Assembly (NCBI GenBank): GCA_964035575.1 | Contig: OZ037879.1 | Span: 1,054,001-1,118,000, forward strand | DNA: 64,000 nt | Reading direction: 5' to 3' | Source: Rhynchopus sp. YZ270_cl-10 | Lineage: Eukaryota > Euglenozoa > Diplonemea > Diplonemida > Diplonemidae | Shown here: positions 49,789-59,691 of the stretch, piece by piece | How positions within the stretch are numbered: position 1 is the first letter of the stretch | How the letters are laid out: each line of letters starts with the position of its first letter | The notes under the pieces: model-generated | Databases searched by the model: none | The model's input: the letters and a program-made list of their open reading frames with translations, nothing else | What the model was told of the DNA's origin: nothing | Position numbers and translations under genes: made by a program

Positions 49789-49838
49789 AAGGTGACTAAG
49801 CACGAGAGGCTTTAGGTTCATCTTATAAACTTTTCTTT
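49789..49838 (+). repeat. Hairpin repeat family A, copy 9 (near-consensus)
   Basis: AAGGTGACTAAGC, loop ACGAGAG, GCTTTAGGTTCATC, TTATAAACTTTTCTTT. One extra T in the 3' arm relative to the 14397 copy. Confidence 0.9.
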
Positions 49839-50227
49839 ATATGCACGTTGCCAGCCACTGCTGGGACGTTGACACATGGGCAAATTCGCCCTCTCTTTTC
49901 GCTGTTTTTCGGTCGGTAATGAACGGCTCAACCACACATGGCTGTAGGCTTCTCTCTTACCATCTCTTGTTTCATCTTTTTTCACTATTCCTTTTTTTTT
50001 GCCAAGGCAGTGCCTGCATCTCTCTCCGATGCGTTTTTTGTACTGCCAACTTGACCTCTCTTTTAAAAGGAAACTAAAGAGGCTCAGAGCATTCTTCTCA
50101 ACTCCTCTCTCTTTAGATGTTGTGTGTACGAGAGAGACATCTTTCTAGCTTTTTTTTTTTTTGCGCATTTTTTGCGCATTTTTCAGCTTTTTGTTATTTG
50201 TTTTCTTATATCTGCGTTTCTTGTGTC

Positions 50228-50270
50228 AAGGTGACTAAGTGAAGCGGAGGTTCACCTTTTAAACCGTTTT
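50228..50270 (+). repeat. Hairpin repeat family A, copy 10 (altered stem)
   Basis: AAGGTGACTAAGTGAAGCGG then AGGTTCACCTTTTAAACC. The inner stem is changed, but the outer pairing GGTGA/TCACC is now fully Watson-Crick where other copies have GGTGA/TCATC with one G-U pair. Confidence 0.7.
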
Positions 50271-50855
50271 GTTTTTCCCTATATTTTTTCTCCTTTTTTC
50301 GAATTCGTGTCTTACGTCCAAAAAAAATTAAATGGGCGTTTTCGCACTCTATCAACCTTAAGATTCATGGACCACCAGTCTGCTCATCTTAACTCAAGCT
50401 CTCGTTTGTTCTCGTATGCCTGCAAAGGATCTGTCAGTGTTTTTTTTTCTTCTTCTTTTTCTTTTTCTTTGAATAATTTGATGCAGTGTAGACACCTCGC
50501 TTTTTTCGTGTGAGTTCTGCGCATCTTTTTCAATTTTTTGAGGGTATAAAAAGACCCTTGGAAAGGTCGAGGTAGCACCTTGTAGCTGTGCATGCATCCT
50601 AGAAGTGTGCACAAAACTCTGATATCTTTAAAATAGCTTTTACTTTGGGATTCCTCGTCTATAGTAAGGCGTGAGCCGTCGATAGGTCCAACAGGCAGAC
50701 AAACAAACCAACACAAACCACACAATACCAAATTTTCACGAAAAAAAAACAAGCAAAACGCTCTTCTTTCCCCATATATTTGCTTCAGCACCGGTGAGAA
50801 CCGGGCTTGATACGCAACACCGCTCTCTTAGCAATATACAAGCATATTTTTTTTA

Positions 50856-50995
50856 GATGACTGCACGGTGGAGCCCCGCCCAAAATGGGCGGACCCTTTT
50901 GGGCGGACTCTTTAGGCGGCCCTCTGCCTACAGAGCCCGCCCATTTTGGGCGGACTCCACCGTGTAAGCAGGAGAGGCTTAGGTTCATCTTACAA
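50856..50995 (+). repeat. Hairpin repeat family A, copy 11, split by an inserted element
   Basis: GATGACT at 50856-50862, then a 101-bp inverted-repeat element, then TAAGCAGGAGAGGCTTAGGT and TCATCTTACAAC. Without the insert the sequence restores a normal family A hairpin. Confidence 0.85.
50864..50964. mobile_element. 101-bp inverted-repeat element inserted in a family A hairpin
   Basis: Ends CACGGTGGAG (50864-50873) and CTCCACCGTG (50955-50964); next to them CCCGCCCAAAATGGGCGG and CCCGCCCATTTTGGGCGGA extend the inverted symmetry. The GGGCGG boxes are also repeated in the centre. Only a one- or two-base target duplication is possible. Confidence 0.8.
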
Positions 50996-51168
50996 CCCAT
51001 TTTTCTTCTTTTTTGCGATTAGAAAAAAAAATGCTTCATGGAAGAAGAAGTCGCTTTTCATCCTTTATAAAACACATAAAGGATTGGGGGTGAAGAGATT
51101 GTTGTATCGAGTGATATTTGAGTACATAATCCGCCATTATTTTTTTATGTAAACCACTCCCATGCGCA

Positions 51169-51200
51169 ACACTCCGGGGTTCGATAACCCCGCGGAGTGT
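51169..51200. other. Stable hairpin with tRNA T-arm-like core
   Basis: ACACTCC, GGGGTTCGATAACCCC, GC, GGAGTGT. The 7-bp outer stem and the GGGG-TTCGATAA-CCCC core resemble an acceptor stem stacked on a T-arm. The D-arm and anticodon arm are absent, so it is not a tRNA gene. Confidence 0.5.
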
Positions 51201-52055
51201 CAGTGCACTGCGTCCCGTGATATGCTTGCATTTTCTACCTCTCTTTTGGCATGGATATTCATCGATACTTCCCAAAAAAAAAAAGGCTTCTTTTTCAACA
51301 GCATTTGGATTTTTTTAAAAGTCTTTCTTGTAAGTTTTCTTCTTTGATTTTTTTTCTTCTTTTTACTGAGAAACGATGGGTTGGGTTGTAGTGAGAGGCT
51401 CATGTTCATGTCAGCAAAAATTATTTGATTTTTTTTTGAAATAATCGAGCATTGACAAATAGAAATGGAAAATGAAAACGGAGGTGCCCGCTTTAGCGGA
51501 GTTGGTTTTTCACCAACATACGCCTCACTCACATTCATCAGTGAATGAACACAGTATTTTTTTTTTTTTGCGATGCGATAAACGGAAAAAGTGTTTTCTT
51601 GTCTTTCATTTGTGCTTTATGCTTCACTGGCATATCCTGAAGTCGTTTTCTATTTTTTTTTGGTGTTGCCGTCCGCAGAGATGTTTTATTCATAGCGCCT
51701 CAATTTGGAAAGAAATAAATCATCACGCTTATTTTTTTATTTTGTTTTTTCTAGTAGTGGCTGCCATCCCGTGTTCGTAGTTTAAAAATCAAAACAAAGT
51801 TGTTGTTTTTTTCCCCCTCAGTGTCGATGTTTGCATCAGACCGAACCTTTCTTCAATTCTCAACAGCAAATCACTTTTCAATTCAATTCTTTCGAAAAAA
51901 GATGTGCCATCAGGTACATTTATTGTCTCCCTTACCCCCCCCACCCCACACCACCCCACACCACCCCTTTTTAGTGCGTTCTCAATATTCTGCTCCCTCT
52001 CATTTTAAAACGATTTTTTCTTTCTCTTCATTTGTTCCGTCTCTTTTGCTCTGTC

Positions 52056-52228
52056 CCACCACTAGGCATACCTAGAAGGCGAATTTCGTATTCGCCCTAC
52101 ATTCGGATCCGAATATGGCATATTCGCCCTTTTTTCGGATCCGAATATAGGCCGAACATGGCCCAGGAATTTTGGGATCCGAATATAGGCCGAATATGTA
52201 TTTGCCTTCTAGGTATGCCTAGTGGTGG
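52056..52228. mobile_element. 173-bp foldback element with perfect 25-bp ends
   Basis: CCACCACTAGGCATACCTAG continuing AAGGC at 52056-52080 is exactly mirrored at 52204-52228. The interior repeats GGATCCGAATATAGGCC and TATTCGCC, giving further self-complementarity. No ORF. Confidence 0.9.
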
Positions 52229-52525
52229 CTATATTGTGATAAACTGCCCGTCATAATACATACATCACAATACAGCTGTATTTATGATGTGTATTTTAGT
52301 ATTCATACAAAATTATCGACCGTACTAATGGTCGACCTTTTCAAGATTTTTCTGGAAGTTCGACCTTTTTTTTTTTGTAGAATATTACAGTAATGTTCGA
52401 CCGTAAAAATGTTAGACCTTTTCAGGATTGTTCTGGAAGGTCGACCTTTTTTTTTTTACGGTCGAACATTTTTTATGAATACGGTATGTATTATGGGATA
52501 GGCAGTTATCACGATACAGCCACCA
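52222..52525. mobile_element. About 304-bp inverted-repeat element sharing its left end with the preceding one
   Basis: Left end GTGGTGGCTATATTGTGATA, right end TATCACGATACAGCCACCAC (reverse complement with a few mismatches), extended by ATAATACATAC/GTATGTATTAT. The centre contains two copies of CCTTTTCA[A/G]GATT...TCTGGAAG[T/G]TCGACC followed by T-runs, and ends with GTATTCATA/TATGAATAC. Its first seven bases are also the last seven of the 52056-52228 element. Confidence 0.8.
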
Positions 52526-52658
52526 CAACCTGACCCCTTCTGGTATGTTGCAATGTGTTCCCCCGACTGCCATTCCATCGATGTGTATGCAAAGGCATAT
52601 ACCCCCCTTTCAACTTTCCTGAGTAGAAGGTATAATAGGGTGCATTTGATCCTAATTA

Positions 52659-52706
52659 TACCTTATTCTCAGTAGAATAGAAAGCATATTTTTTTTTTGA
52701 AATAAC
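52659..52706 (+). repeat. Hairpin repeat family B, copy 4
   Basis: ACCTTATTCT, CAGT, AGAATAGAAAGCATAT, a T-run, then GAAATAAC. Stem and trailing GAAATAA are recognisable against 20951, with a T-tract expansion in between. Confidence 0.6.
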
Positions 52707-53029
52707 TTTCCTGTTCGTTTCGTTTTCCTTTTTTTTGTTTGTGATTGGTGCGTGCATCTGTTTTCCCCAGGCTCTCTTTGGTTTTGAAGTGTGCAGAGTA
52801 GTTTTTTTTATATTAGGTATTGTACAGTACCTGCGTTTGCAGCTGTACAGTGAGGCGTTTTTTTTTTTTTTTTTTTTTTTTTTTGCACTTTTTCAACGTC
52901 TCTATGAGTAAGATGTTGTTTTCACAGTGAGGTACATTTTATTCTTTGAATCTTGTTTGTTTGTTTGTTTTGAACGGTGGCTAACAAAAGGCTTTGGGAA
53001 GGGTTCATTGTTTTTATCATCCTTTGGTT

Positions 53030-53190
53030 TTATACCTACAAAGCGTAGCTTAAAGGAGAAAATAGTTCTTCAGATACGGTCGGCCAATCAACGAAAAAAA
53101 ACCTTTTTTCTTTGATGCTCTCAATTTATTGAAAACACATTGAACTACTTCTTTTACAGACTTATCAGGGTTACTATTTTTTTTTGGGTA
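53030..53190 (+). repeat. Dispersed repeat family D, copy 2
   Basis: TTATACCTACAAAGCGTAGC, TTAAAGGAGAAAATAG, then CAATCAACGAAAAAAAACC and TATCAGGGTTACTATTTT. Copy 1 is at 42370-42560. A possible third, very diverged copy is near 62185-62250 (CTATACCTGCAAAATGC, TCAATTTATTGAA). Confidence 0.8.
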
Positions 53191-53413
53191 TTGCAGCTTG
53201 GGTAGAGTAGTGGAGGAAGGGGTGCACATGGTACACCCTTTAATGCTTGCTGGTTTGCTAAACGTAGTATATGGATTTGTTAAGATGTGTGTGCCGTGCT
53301 TCCTATTGCCGGCACTTTTCTCATTTGAAAAAAAAAAGTGAACAAGAAAAAAAATGATTATTTCACAATATTATAACTTCCTACGAATGCCTCAAAACAT
53401 TTCATAATAATCA

Positions 53414-53500
53414 CGGGTTGTCTACGATCGTAGTACGATATCTTACGATCGTTTTTTTGGTACGATCGTAAAATATCGTACTTCGATTGTAGGCAACCCG
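53414..53500. mobile_element. 87-bp inverted-repeat element
   Basis: CGGGTTGTCTACGATCGTAG, TACGATATCTTACGATCG mirrored by CGATCGTAAAATATCGTA, CTTCGATTGTAGGCAACCCG. About 38 bp of arm with few mismatches; essentially one long hairpin with a T-rich loop. Confidence 0.85.
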
Positions 53501-53864
53501 AGAATAATTGCTAAAAAAAAAAAAAACTTCAAAAAAAACCTCCATTCAACCCCCACCATGAGCAACAACGGAGGACACCTTCCCCGCTTGTTGCTGCATC
53601 AAGGTATATCATCATTTCTCTTCCAAAAGAACAATCCCAATTCGTGGTATATTCCAGACAAAAAAAAAGGTATTTTTTTATCTTCTTTTCCTCCCCAATT
53701 TTAAAAGGATTTATCCAGAATCCGATTTTTTGTTTCTGCTCAAAGAGGTTTCCTCTTCACGTCCAGATCAGTGTGAGCGTATTGCAGTAATAAAAAACCC
53801 AATATCCACCACCCTGGACTCCACTAAAAACTCCTAAAAACTTCAGGTTCAATTAGGCCATAAA

Positions 53865-56060
53865 ATGACCGCATATTTCGTTCAACCCCAACATTGCAAA
53901 CCATGCGAGTTGGGACGGCGTCCAGGTCTTTCTGATGTGAATATAGGTTGTGTTGCAACGGCAGATGAATTACGTGCTTTTGGGGTGGCGGCGGAAGCGG
54001 ATGGTGACGTGGCTGCGGGGATTGCTGCGTATAAGGATGAATTGAGGGTCCGCCTGACAATCTTTTGCGATACGGTCGCTGGCGGCTACGAACAGCACAG
54101 CGATGAGGTTACATCATGCGTATTAGAATTAGCGCGAAGCTCCGAGTCCTTAGCAAGGATGCACGCTGCGAATGGATCACCGGAAACCGAAATTGTGGCT
54201 ATCTCGTTGCGTCTACTGAAGTGCGCCTCCGCAGCACTACACGAAGACCACCCTGTAGTAGCAGGTATTAAAGTGCACCTCGGGGATTCGTGTATGGTCT
54301 TTGCAAAGCAATGTGAAGCGCAACGTCTCTCCGCACTGCGGGACCCAGACTCAACCCAGTACGACCAAACCGAATCTGATGAGTGGCGCCGAAAATTAGT
54401 CCAGCTGGTGACCGAACGAAATGGGTTTGTCAAAGACGCGCATAATTACTACACAGAAGCGGTCGTCTCATATCGTGTCTTTGCAGCACTCTCAAAACCA
54501 GAAGAACAACGTGACGAAGATATCAACGGAATTTTTGGTTCCCATGTTTGCCATTGTTTAGTAAAAATTGCAGAAGGGCATGCTCTAAGCGACGAAGGAG
54601 AACGCGCTTTAGACTACAAAGTGCGAGCGGAGCATGAATACAACATTTTTTCGGACCGGCACTGTGGTGATACCATCAACGCCACCTCTGCATCCGCACA
54701 GTGCGTCGAAAGCGCGGTCTCCGACTTCAGCCCTACAATGCCTTACTGCAGTGGATTCGAGTACAGCAATGTGACAACAAACCCGCTCGAACCTACCCCC
54801 CCGCTAGGCAAGCTCGCAAACATCTCTCTTCTGCTTTCCCATATGGGGGTCGGTGCAGATGAGACGGATTCGCTTCTATATGGCAATATCACCTTTCTTC
54901 CTACGGTCGCAGAAGTTCTCGACACCCTAGCGACGCACGAAGCCACCCTCCTCCACCTCCGCCGTGCGCAGGAGCTGTCCCCTCAGTTTCTCACGCTGCT
55001 CCGCAACCCGAAATCCGACCAATGGCTGCGTCTGCTCAGACAGGCCCCGCTTCTTCCATTCCTCGCCCGCCTTGAGGAGGAGGCTGAAGGTGATACACCC
55101 CCAGTTATCCTTCTCGAATCTCCATATTCAGAAATTCTTTCGGAACGATGCGAAGAAAGCCTCTCATATTATGGCCACCTCCGTGTGTATAGCAGTCTCA
55201 GCGACCGTGAGATAGCGAAATACCACGGAAACGATTGGGAAAAAAAGGTGGGGCGGTTTAAGATCCCGCTGCTCGAGGCGATAGAAGGGCGCAACGAAGC
55301 TGCTGTGACAACGCTTCTTGCGATGGGTGTCCACCCTTTAGCCTGCTCCCCGCATGACATGAGAAGCGCACTACCCACCGCAATCGATGTAGGGGACCTT
55401 TCTGCCTGCAAAACCCTTCTCCAACACAAAGCCATCACGCTCGAAGACGAACCCCACTGTTACGAACTCGCGAGCGAAAGGGTTGGGGTCAACATCGATT
55501 GCAAAGTCACCACGGTACCCCTTGCGAGGGAAAAACGCAGAACACTATGCGCTAAAACGGAGCTTCCGTTTCCATTTTTATGGGAAATGGTGATGAGCCA
55601 GCCGAAGGAGAAGGTCGCGAAGTGGTACGCTGAGAACGCGGATATGTTTTTGACGAAGCTTAACAGCAAGGGGACGGCAGCAGTGGCGTTGATGAAGGAT
55701 GCCTTTGGAGGGTATGGGTTGTTGAGTCCTTTCTTGCCGGATGCGCTACGGCGGATCATTGCCTTGGGTTTGGAGGAGTTGGACGAAGCGGCTCTGGCAA
55801 TGACAACGTACAACCAAAAGCTCGAGCTTGCCTGCAAAACAAACGACCTGCACCTGGCAACAGTCCTCTTCACCATCGTCAGTGTGAACAGCATCTGGCA
55901 CGGCCACCCCCTCGTGGAATACCACATCGAGAGAGGCAACCTGGACATCATCCGCTCCATCAACGACCACTGCGACTTCGACGAAACGCTGCTCAGCAAA
56001 GAGGCGCTCCTCCGTCTCGACCAGCTTGTAGACCGCTGGGGGTTGAACCTTTTGACCTGA
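53865..56060 (+). CDS. Helical-repeat protein with ankyrin-like C-terminal part, 731 residues
   Basis: Start 18 nt after a CTTCAG acceptor. Residues 1-270 are alpha-helical, with TPR-like spacing (AFGVAAEADGDVAAGIAAYK; SYRVFAALSKPEEQRDED); the early Cys residues (QPQHCKPCELG) could bind metal but are too few for a named finger. A middle region (about 320-450) is folded but unassigned. From about 464 ankyrin-like pairs appear: IPLLEAIEGRNEAAVTTLLA, then ALPTAIDVGDLSACKTLLQH, and later KLELACKTNDLHLATVLFTI. No signal peptide or membrane helix. Such mixes usually serve as protein-binding scaffolds; no specific partner is indicated. The next gene starts only 194 nt after its stop. Confidence 0.75.
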   Translation: MTAYFVQPQHCKPCELGRRPGLSDVNIGCVATADELRAFGVAAEADGDVAAGIAAYKDELRVRLTIFCDTVAGGYEQHSDEVTSCVLELARSSESLARMHAANGSPETEIVAISLRLLKCASAALHEDHPVVAGIKVHLGDSCMVFAKQCEAQRLSALRDPDSTQYDQTESDEWRRKLVQLVTERNGFVKDAHNYYTEAVVSYRVFAALSKPEEQRDEDINGIFGSHVCHCLVKIAEGHALSDEGERALDYKVRAEHEYNIFSDRHCGDTINATSASAQCVESAVSDFSPTMPYCSGFEYSNVTTNPLEPTPPLGKLANISLLLSHMGVGADETDSLLYGNITFLPTVAEVLDTLATHEATLLHLRRAQELSPQFLTLLRNPKSDQWLRLLRQAPLLPFLARLEEEAEGDTPPVILLESPYSEILSERCEESLSYYGHLRVYSSLSDREIAKYHGNDWEKKVGRFKIPLLEAIEGRNEAAVTTLLAMGVHPLACSPHDMRSALPTAIDVGDLSACKTLLQHKAITLEDEPHCYELASERVGVNIDCKVTTVPLAREKRRTLCAKTELPFPFLWEMVMSQPKEKVAKWYAENADMFLTKLNSKGTAAVALMKDAFGGYGLLSPFLPDALRRIIALGLEELDEAALAMTTYNQKLELACKTNDLHLATVLFTIVSVNSIWHGHPLVEYHIERGNLDIIRSINDHCDFDETLLSKEALLRLDQLVDRWGLNLLT

Positions 56061-56253
56061 GGGAAGTGGGGAGGGTGGGTGGGGTGTGTGGGGGGGAAGG
56101 TGTGCAGCCCTGTCTTCCGATGGTGGTTGTGGAGGGTGATGTAGAATGTTGATGTAAGGGGGGTTTTTGTGAATTCGCAAAAGTAGTGTCCCAAAAAAAT
56201 ATATGCCAATTTACAGATAATAATATAACACAAAAAGACAAAGTAGTCGAACG

Positions 56254-58347
56254 ATGATGCGGTGTGTGCACGGTGCGGTGCTCTGCCTGCTGGCCCTAGG
56301 GGATGTGTCTGCGTACACAACGCTGCAGTCCGGGCTGGGCGGTGCCATCGGGTCGCACTACGTGGCGGAGGAGAGCCGCATGTACTTCGTGGAGTACGAC
56401 GGGAAGCTCTCCAGCTACGACGTCGTCCCGCGGCAGGAGGCCTCGTACACGATCCCGTCGACCACCCTCGTGCCGATGACTAGCTTCAACCTCATGTCCG
56501 GTGCCACCGGCGGTGGTGGGCACATCAGGTGGGACAGCACTCCCCTCCTCATGCGCCCCCAAGGCAACTGTCAGCTCAAGGCCCTCGGGACCTCGGTGTC
56601 GTACTCGGGTGTGACCCCCGCGTACCTGGACACCGTGACGTTCAGCTCTGCCGGGCTTACCGCGTCGGAGCTCACAGCCGGGTCGACCTTCGCTGTGAAG
56701 AACAACTACCGCCAGGCCGCGGCAGACTTCGACTATGCGAAGGTGTACGTGTACAGCAACACAGGGCTGGAGCTCAGGCTGTACGTGACAGTGTACAAGG
56801 TGTACGACCGCTACACCGTGCACGGGACAGGCTACACGCAGACGGAGGACATTGTGGTGGGCACGAACGGCGTGTACGCATATGTGACGGAGCGCAGCGG
56901 GAACTTCCTGCGTGTGCGGATGAGCCAGGCGAACAAGGACCGCTCGAACCCGTCTGCAGTGACAGTGCTGGCGTCAGGGCTGGGGGAGCTGCATCAGATT
57001 GCACTCAACGACGACGAGACCGTTGCGCACGTGGTGCAGTGGGCGTACAGCGGGAACCTCTACGCGATTGACACCACAACCGGGGCGCATACTGTGGTGC
57101 GGACGGGACTCAGCTACGCGGTGGGGCTGCTGACGCGCGACAACGGGAACGAGGCGTTCATCTCCCTGCAGGGCACGACGGACGGCATCATGCACTACGT
57201 GGTGGACGCAGGGACGACGGAGTACCTCCCCTTCACGCACTACTACCTCTTCTTCATGACGTGGGCCGACGACAGCAAGCAGGACTTCTTCATTGTGCAG
57301 CGCATCTACAACCGTGTGCTGCGTGTGGCCGTCAACGGCATCTCAGACGCAACGTACACGACCCTGTCTGGTACGGTGCCCAGCAACCCCTCCAGCGTGA
57401 TTGTGGCGAACCCTAACGACGTGATCGTGTGCACGGACTCATACCTCGTGAGCCTGGCCTACAACACTGCCTTCACGTCAGCAGGCCCACTCCTCCTCGG
57501 CATCGGGCACGTCCCCAAGACCAACATCGCCTGGGACGGGTACGCCACGACTGATGCAGGGTACTTCTTCCAGGTGAAGGACGCACCCTTCGGGAGCAAG
57601 GTGAACGTGATGCTGAACCACGAGAAGGCACGCGCGCAGGGTGCATACTACTACCGCATCACGTTTGCAAACGTCGCCGTCGACGGCACCTTCAACGACT
57701 ACAAGTGGGTGGGCGACAAGTTCGTGCTGACACCCACCACGGCCGTCAGCGAGTTCTTCTCGCTCCGCAGGAACGAAGACCTCTGGTACAACCCGTACTT
57801 CGGCGCCACACTCGACACCACAAAGTTCGCAGGCGGAGCAAACTACCTGATTGTGCGCCTGTACACGTCGCGCAGCCTCTCTGCAGAGGTCTCCGGCACT
57901 GTCGACTACGTGCGGCTCTTCATCGACAACACGCGTCCGACGGCAGCGATCTCGACCATCTACCAGGTTGTCGGAGGGGTGCACACAGCCATCCCGAGCT
58001 GCGGGATTGTGGAGGGCACTTCCGACGAGTTCTCCTTCGACATCGAAGCCAACGATGTGGACCAAAACATGCTGTCGTGGTCTCTGTCCACTGTGTGGGG
58101 CGACAACAAGTACGCGGCCATCAGCTCCGACACCTACAACCCTGGCCACGTCACTCTGGCCAAGAAGTGGAGTGCCGGCGCCCTCACAACCCCTGCAGGC
58201 AACTGGCACGCGACGGTTGCGGGCGACGCGAGCTCGCGCCGCTGTGCACGCACCTTCTACCTCCGTGTGTGGGACCGTGCCATCAACGGGTACAGCCACA
58301 TCCACAGAGCTGTCTACACCAAGTCCATCACACTTCTTCTCTCATAA
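56254..58347 (+). CDS. Secreted or surface protein, beta-propeller-like, 697 residues
   Basis: The first 20 residues (MMRCVHGAVLCLLALGDVSA) are a clear signal peptide. There is no transmembrane helix afterwards. Residues 30-430 consist of beta-strand repeats with blade-like patterns (GELHQIALNDDETVAHVVQW; GLLTRDNGNEAFISLQGTTD; NPNDVIVCTDSYLVSLAY), resembling NHL/YVTN-type propellers. Residues 440-690 are beta-rich, possibly Ig-like (DEFSFDIEANDVDQNMLSWS). Tyr and Thr content is high. Codon use is visibly different from the neighbours: third positions are overwhelmingly G or C. That suggests high expression, or acquisition from a GC-rich source or gene family. No specific function can be named. 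Confidence 0.75.
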   Translation: MMRCVHGAVLCLLALGDVSAYTTLQSGLGGAIGSHYVAEESRMYFVEYDGKLSSYDVVPRQEASYTIPSTTLVPMTSFNLMSGATGGGGHIRWDSTPLLMRPQGNCQLKALGTSVSYSGVTPAYLDTVTFSSAGLTASELTAGSTFAVKNNYRQAAADFDYAKVYVYSNTGLELRLYVTVYKVYDRYTVHGTGYTQTEDIVVGTNGVYAYVTERSGNFLRVRMSQANKDRSNPSAVTVLASGLGELHQIALNDDETVAHVVQWAYSGNLYAIDTTTGAHTVVRTGLSYAVGLLTRDNGNEAFISLQGTTDGIMHYVVDAGTTEYLPFTHYYLFFMTWADDSKQDFFIVQRIYNRVLRVAVNGISDATYTTLSGTVPSNPSSVIVANPNDVIVCTDSYLVSLAYNTAFTSAGPLLLGIGHVPKTNIAWDGYATTDAGYFFQVKDAPFGSKVNVMLNHEKARAQGAYYYRITFANVAVDGTFNDYKWVGDKFVLTPTTAVSEFFSLRRNEDLWYNPYFGATLDTTKFAGGANYLIVRLYTSRSLSAEVSGTVDYVRLFIDNTRPTAAISTIYQVVGGVHTAIPSCGIVEGTSDEFSFDIEANDVDQNMLSWSLSTVWGDNKYAAISSDTYNPGHVTLAKKWSAGALTTPAGNWHATVAGDASSRRCARTFYLRVWDRAINGYSHIHRAVYTKSITLLLS

Positions 58348-59012
58348 GCAACAACCAGACGCTGTCATACAAACAGAGGAACGTGCCCAAAATGTTCTCT
58401 AAGTTTTGCAACAGCATGTCAGATCACTCAAGTGGTCTCCATGCTGTTTGACTTTGTTGTTGGGGGGTTTTTTTTTGCTTTCTTAAACCGTCGAATGTCT
58501 GCATTGATGGCATTCGTCATTTTACCTTTTATCTGCCTGTTTTTTTATTCACACCGCGCACGGTTTAAATGACCCAACAATGGGACGGAGCCGTGCGTAT
58601 CCATTCCTTTTCCCTCCACGATTTTAAATGCAATTGTTTTTTTTCTTCTTTTCCCATTCCTGTTTGCAGCTGCGTGCTGTGACTTTGCACACACACACTT
58701 CATACAGATGTTACAAAGGGTAGTGGTCAGACACGAGAAATCTTGTAGGCATCTCGCCACCCTTTTTTTACGACTCTTTTTCACGTCTTTGCTCGATTTT
58801 ATTAGACCTGCGACATTATTCGTGGCACGTCTATCTTATTTTCTTTTTTGAGATAACTAAAAAGCACAATAGGGCTTACTGTCATCTTAAGACCTTCTAA
58901 GTTTTTTATTTCAACAAAAAAAAACGAAACCGTTTGCTCCTTTTCCCCCTCCCTCCCTCCCTTCCCAGGTTATTTTGTTCTCTACACGACTAGAGAGAGT
59001 TCTTCTTCACCA
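58348..59012. other. Intergenic, one diverged hairpin A copy
   Basis: T-rich. A diverged family A copy lies at 58850-58892 (AGATAACTAAAAAGCACAAT, AGGGCTTACTGTCATCTTAA). No ORF with protein character. Confidence 0.5.
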
Positions 59013-59691
59013 CACCATGGACTCGTAATGACATTACGCGCGTCATGACGAGGTAATTACGAGTGCCTTGACGAGGGCACCCCCTCGTAATTACGAGGGG
59101 GTGCCCTCGTCATGACGAGGTAATTACGAGGGCACCCCCTCGTAATTACCACGTCACGACGTCGTCATGACGTGGGCACCCACGACAAGGCGATTTTTGA
59201 CCAATAAAAAAAAATTTTTTTTTTCAAAAATCGGGCGTGGTAGGTCATAAAGTGGCCCAAAAAATCCAAAGAAAACCTCAGATTGACCAAATGGTGAAAA
59301 AAATTGTCAAGGCAAATTTCAGCCAAAATACGGTCATTAGACCCCCACAGATGCTTAAAAGTGCCAAAATTTGCTTTTAATGGCCTCAAATCGTCGAAAT
59401 TAGCCCTATATAGGGCCAAAAAAAAAAAATTCGAGAGTCCCTTTCCCTGGGAGGCAATAGCCAGACAATGACCACGGGAGCACCCCTCGTAATTACGAGG
59501 GGTGCCCTCGTAATTACGAGGGCACCCCTCGTCATGACGTCGTAATGCCGTCGTCGTGACGAGGGAAACCCCACGTCATGACGTCGTCATTACGAGGGGG
59601 TGCCCGCGTCGTGACGACGTCATTGCGCGCGTAATTTCCCACGTAATTTCCCTCGTCCCTCGTCACGTAATGTCATTACGAGTCCATGGTG
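59013..59691. mobile_element. 679-bp inverted-repeat element with TAATTACGAG satellite
   Basis: CACCATGGACTCGTAATGAC (59013 on) is mirrored by GTCATTACGAGTCCATGGTG ending at 59691. Inside each arm, the palindrome CTCGTAATTACGAG and GGGGTGCCCTCGT alternate many times. The centre (59190-59345) carries the repeat also present at window position 60-200. A CA dinucleotide flanks both ends. No transposase. Confidence 0.8.

Larger units (their letters stand above)
49092..53864. other. 4.8-kb gene-free repeat island
   Basis: Holds hairpin A copies (49789, 50228, 50856 split), three inverted-repeat elements (50864-50964, 52056-52228, 52222-52525), another at 53414-53500, hairpin B (52659), repeat D copy 2 (53030) and a tRNA T-arm-like hairpin (51169-51200). 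No ORF with protein character. The acceptor CTTCAG at 53842-53847 serves the next gene. Confidence 0.55.

Noticed and set aside
51169-51200. tRNA gene
   Set aside because: Only an acceptor-like stem and a T-arm-like core are present; D-arm and anticodon arm are missing and the T-loop is one base too long.
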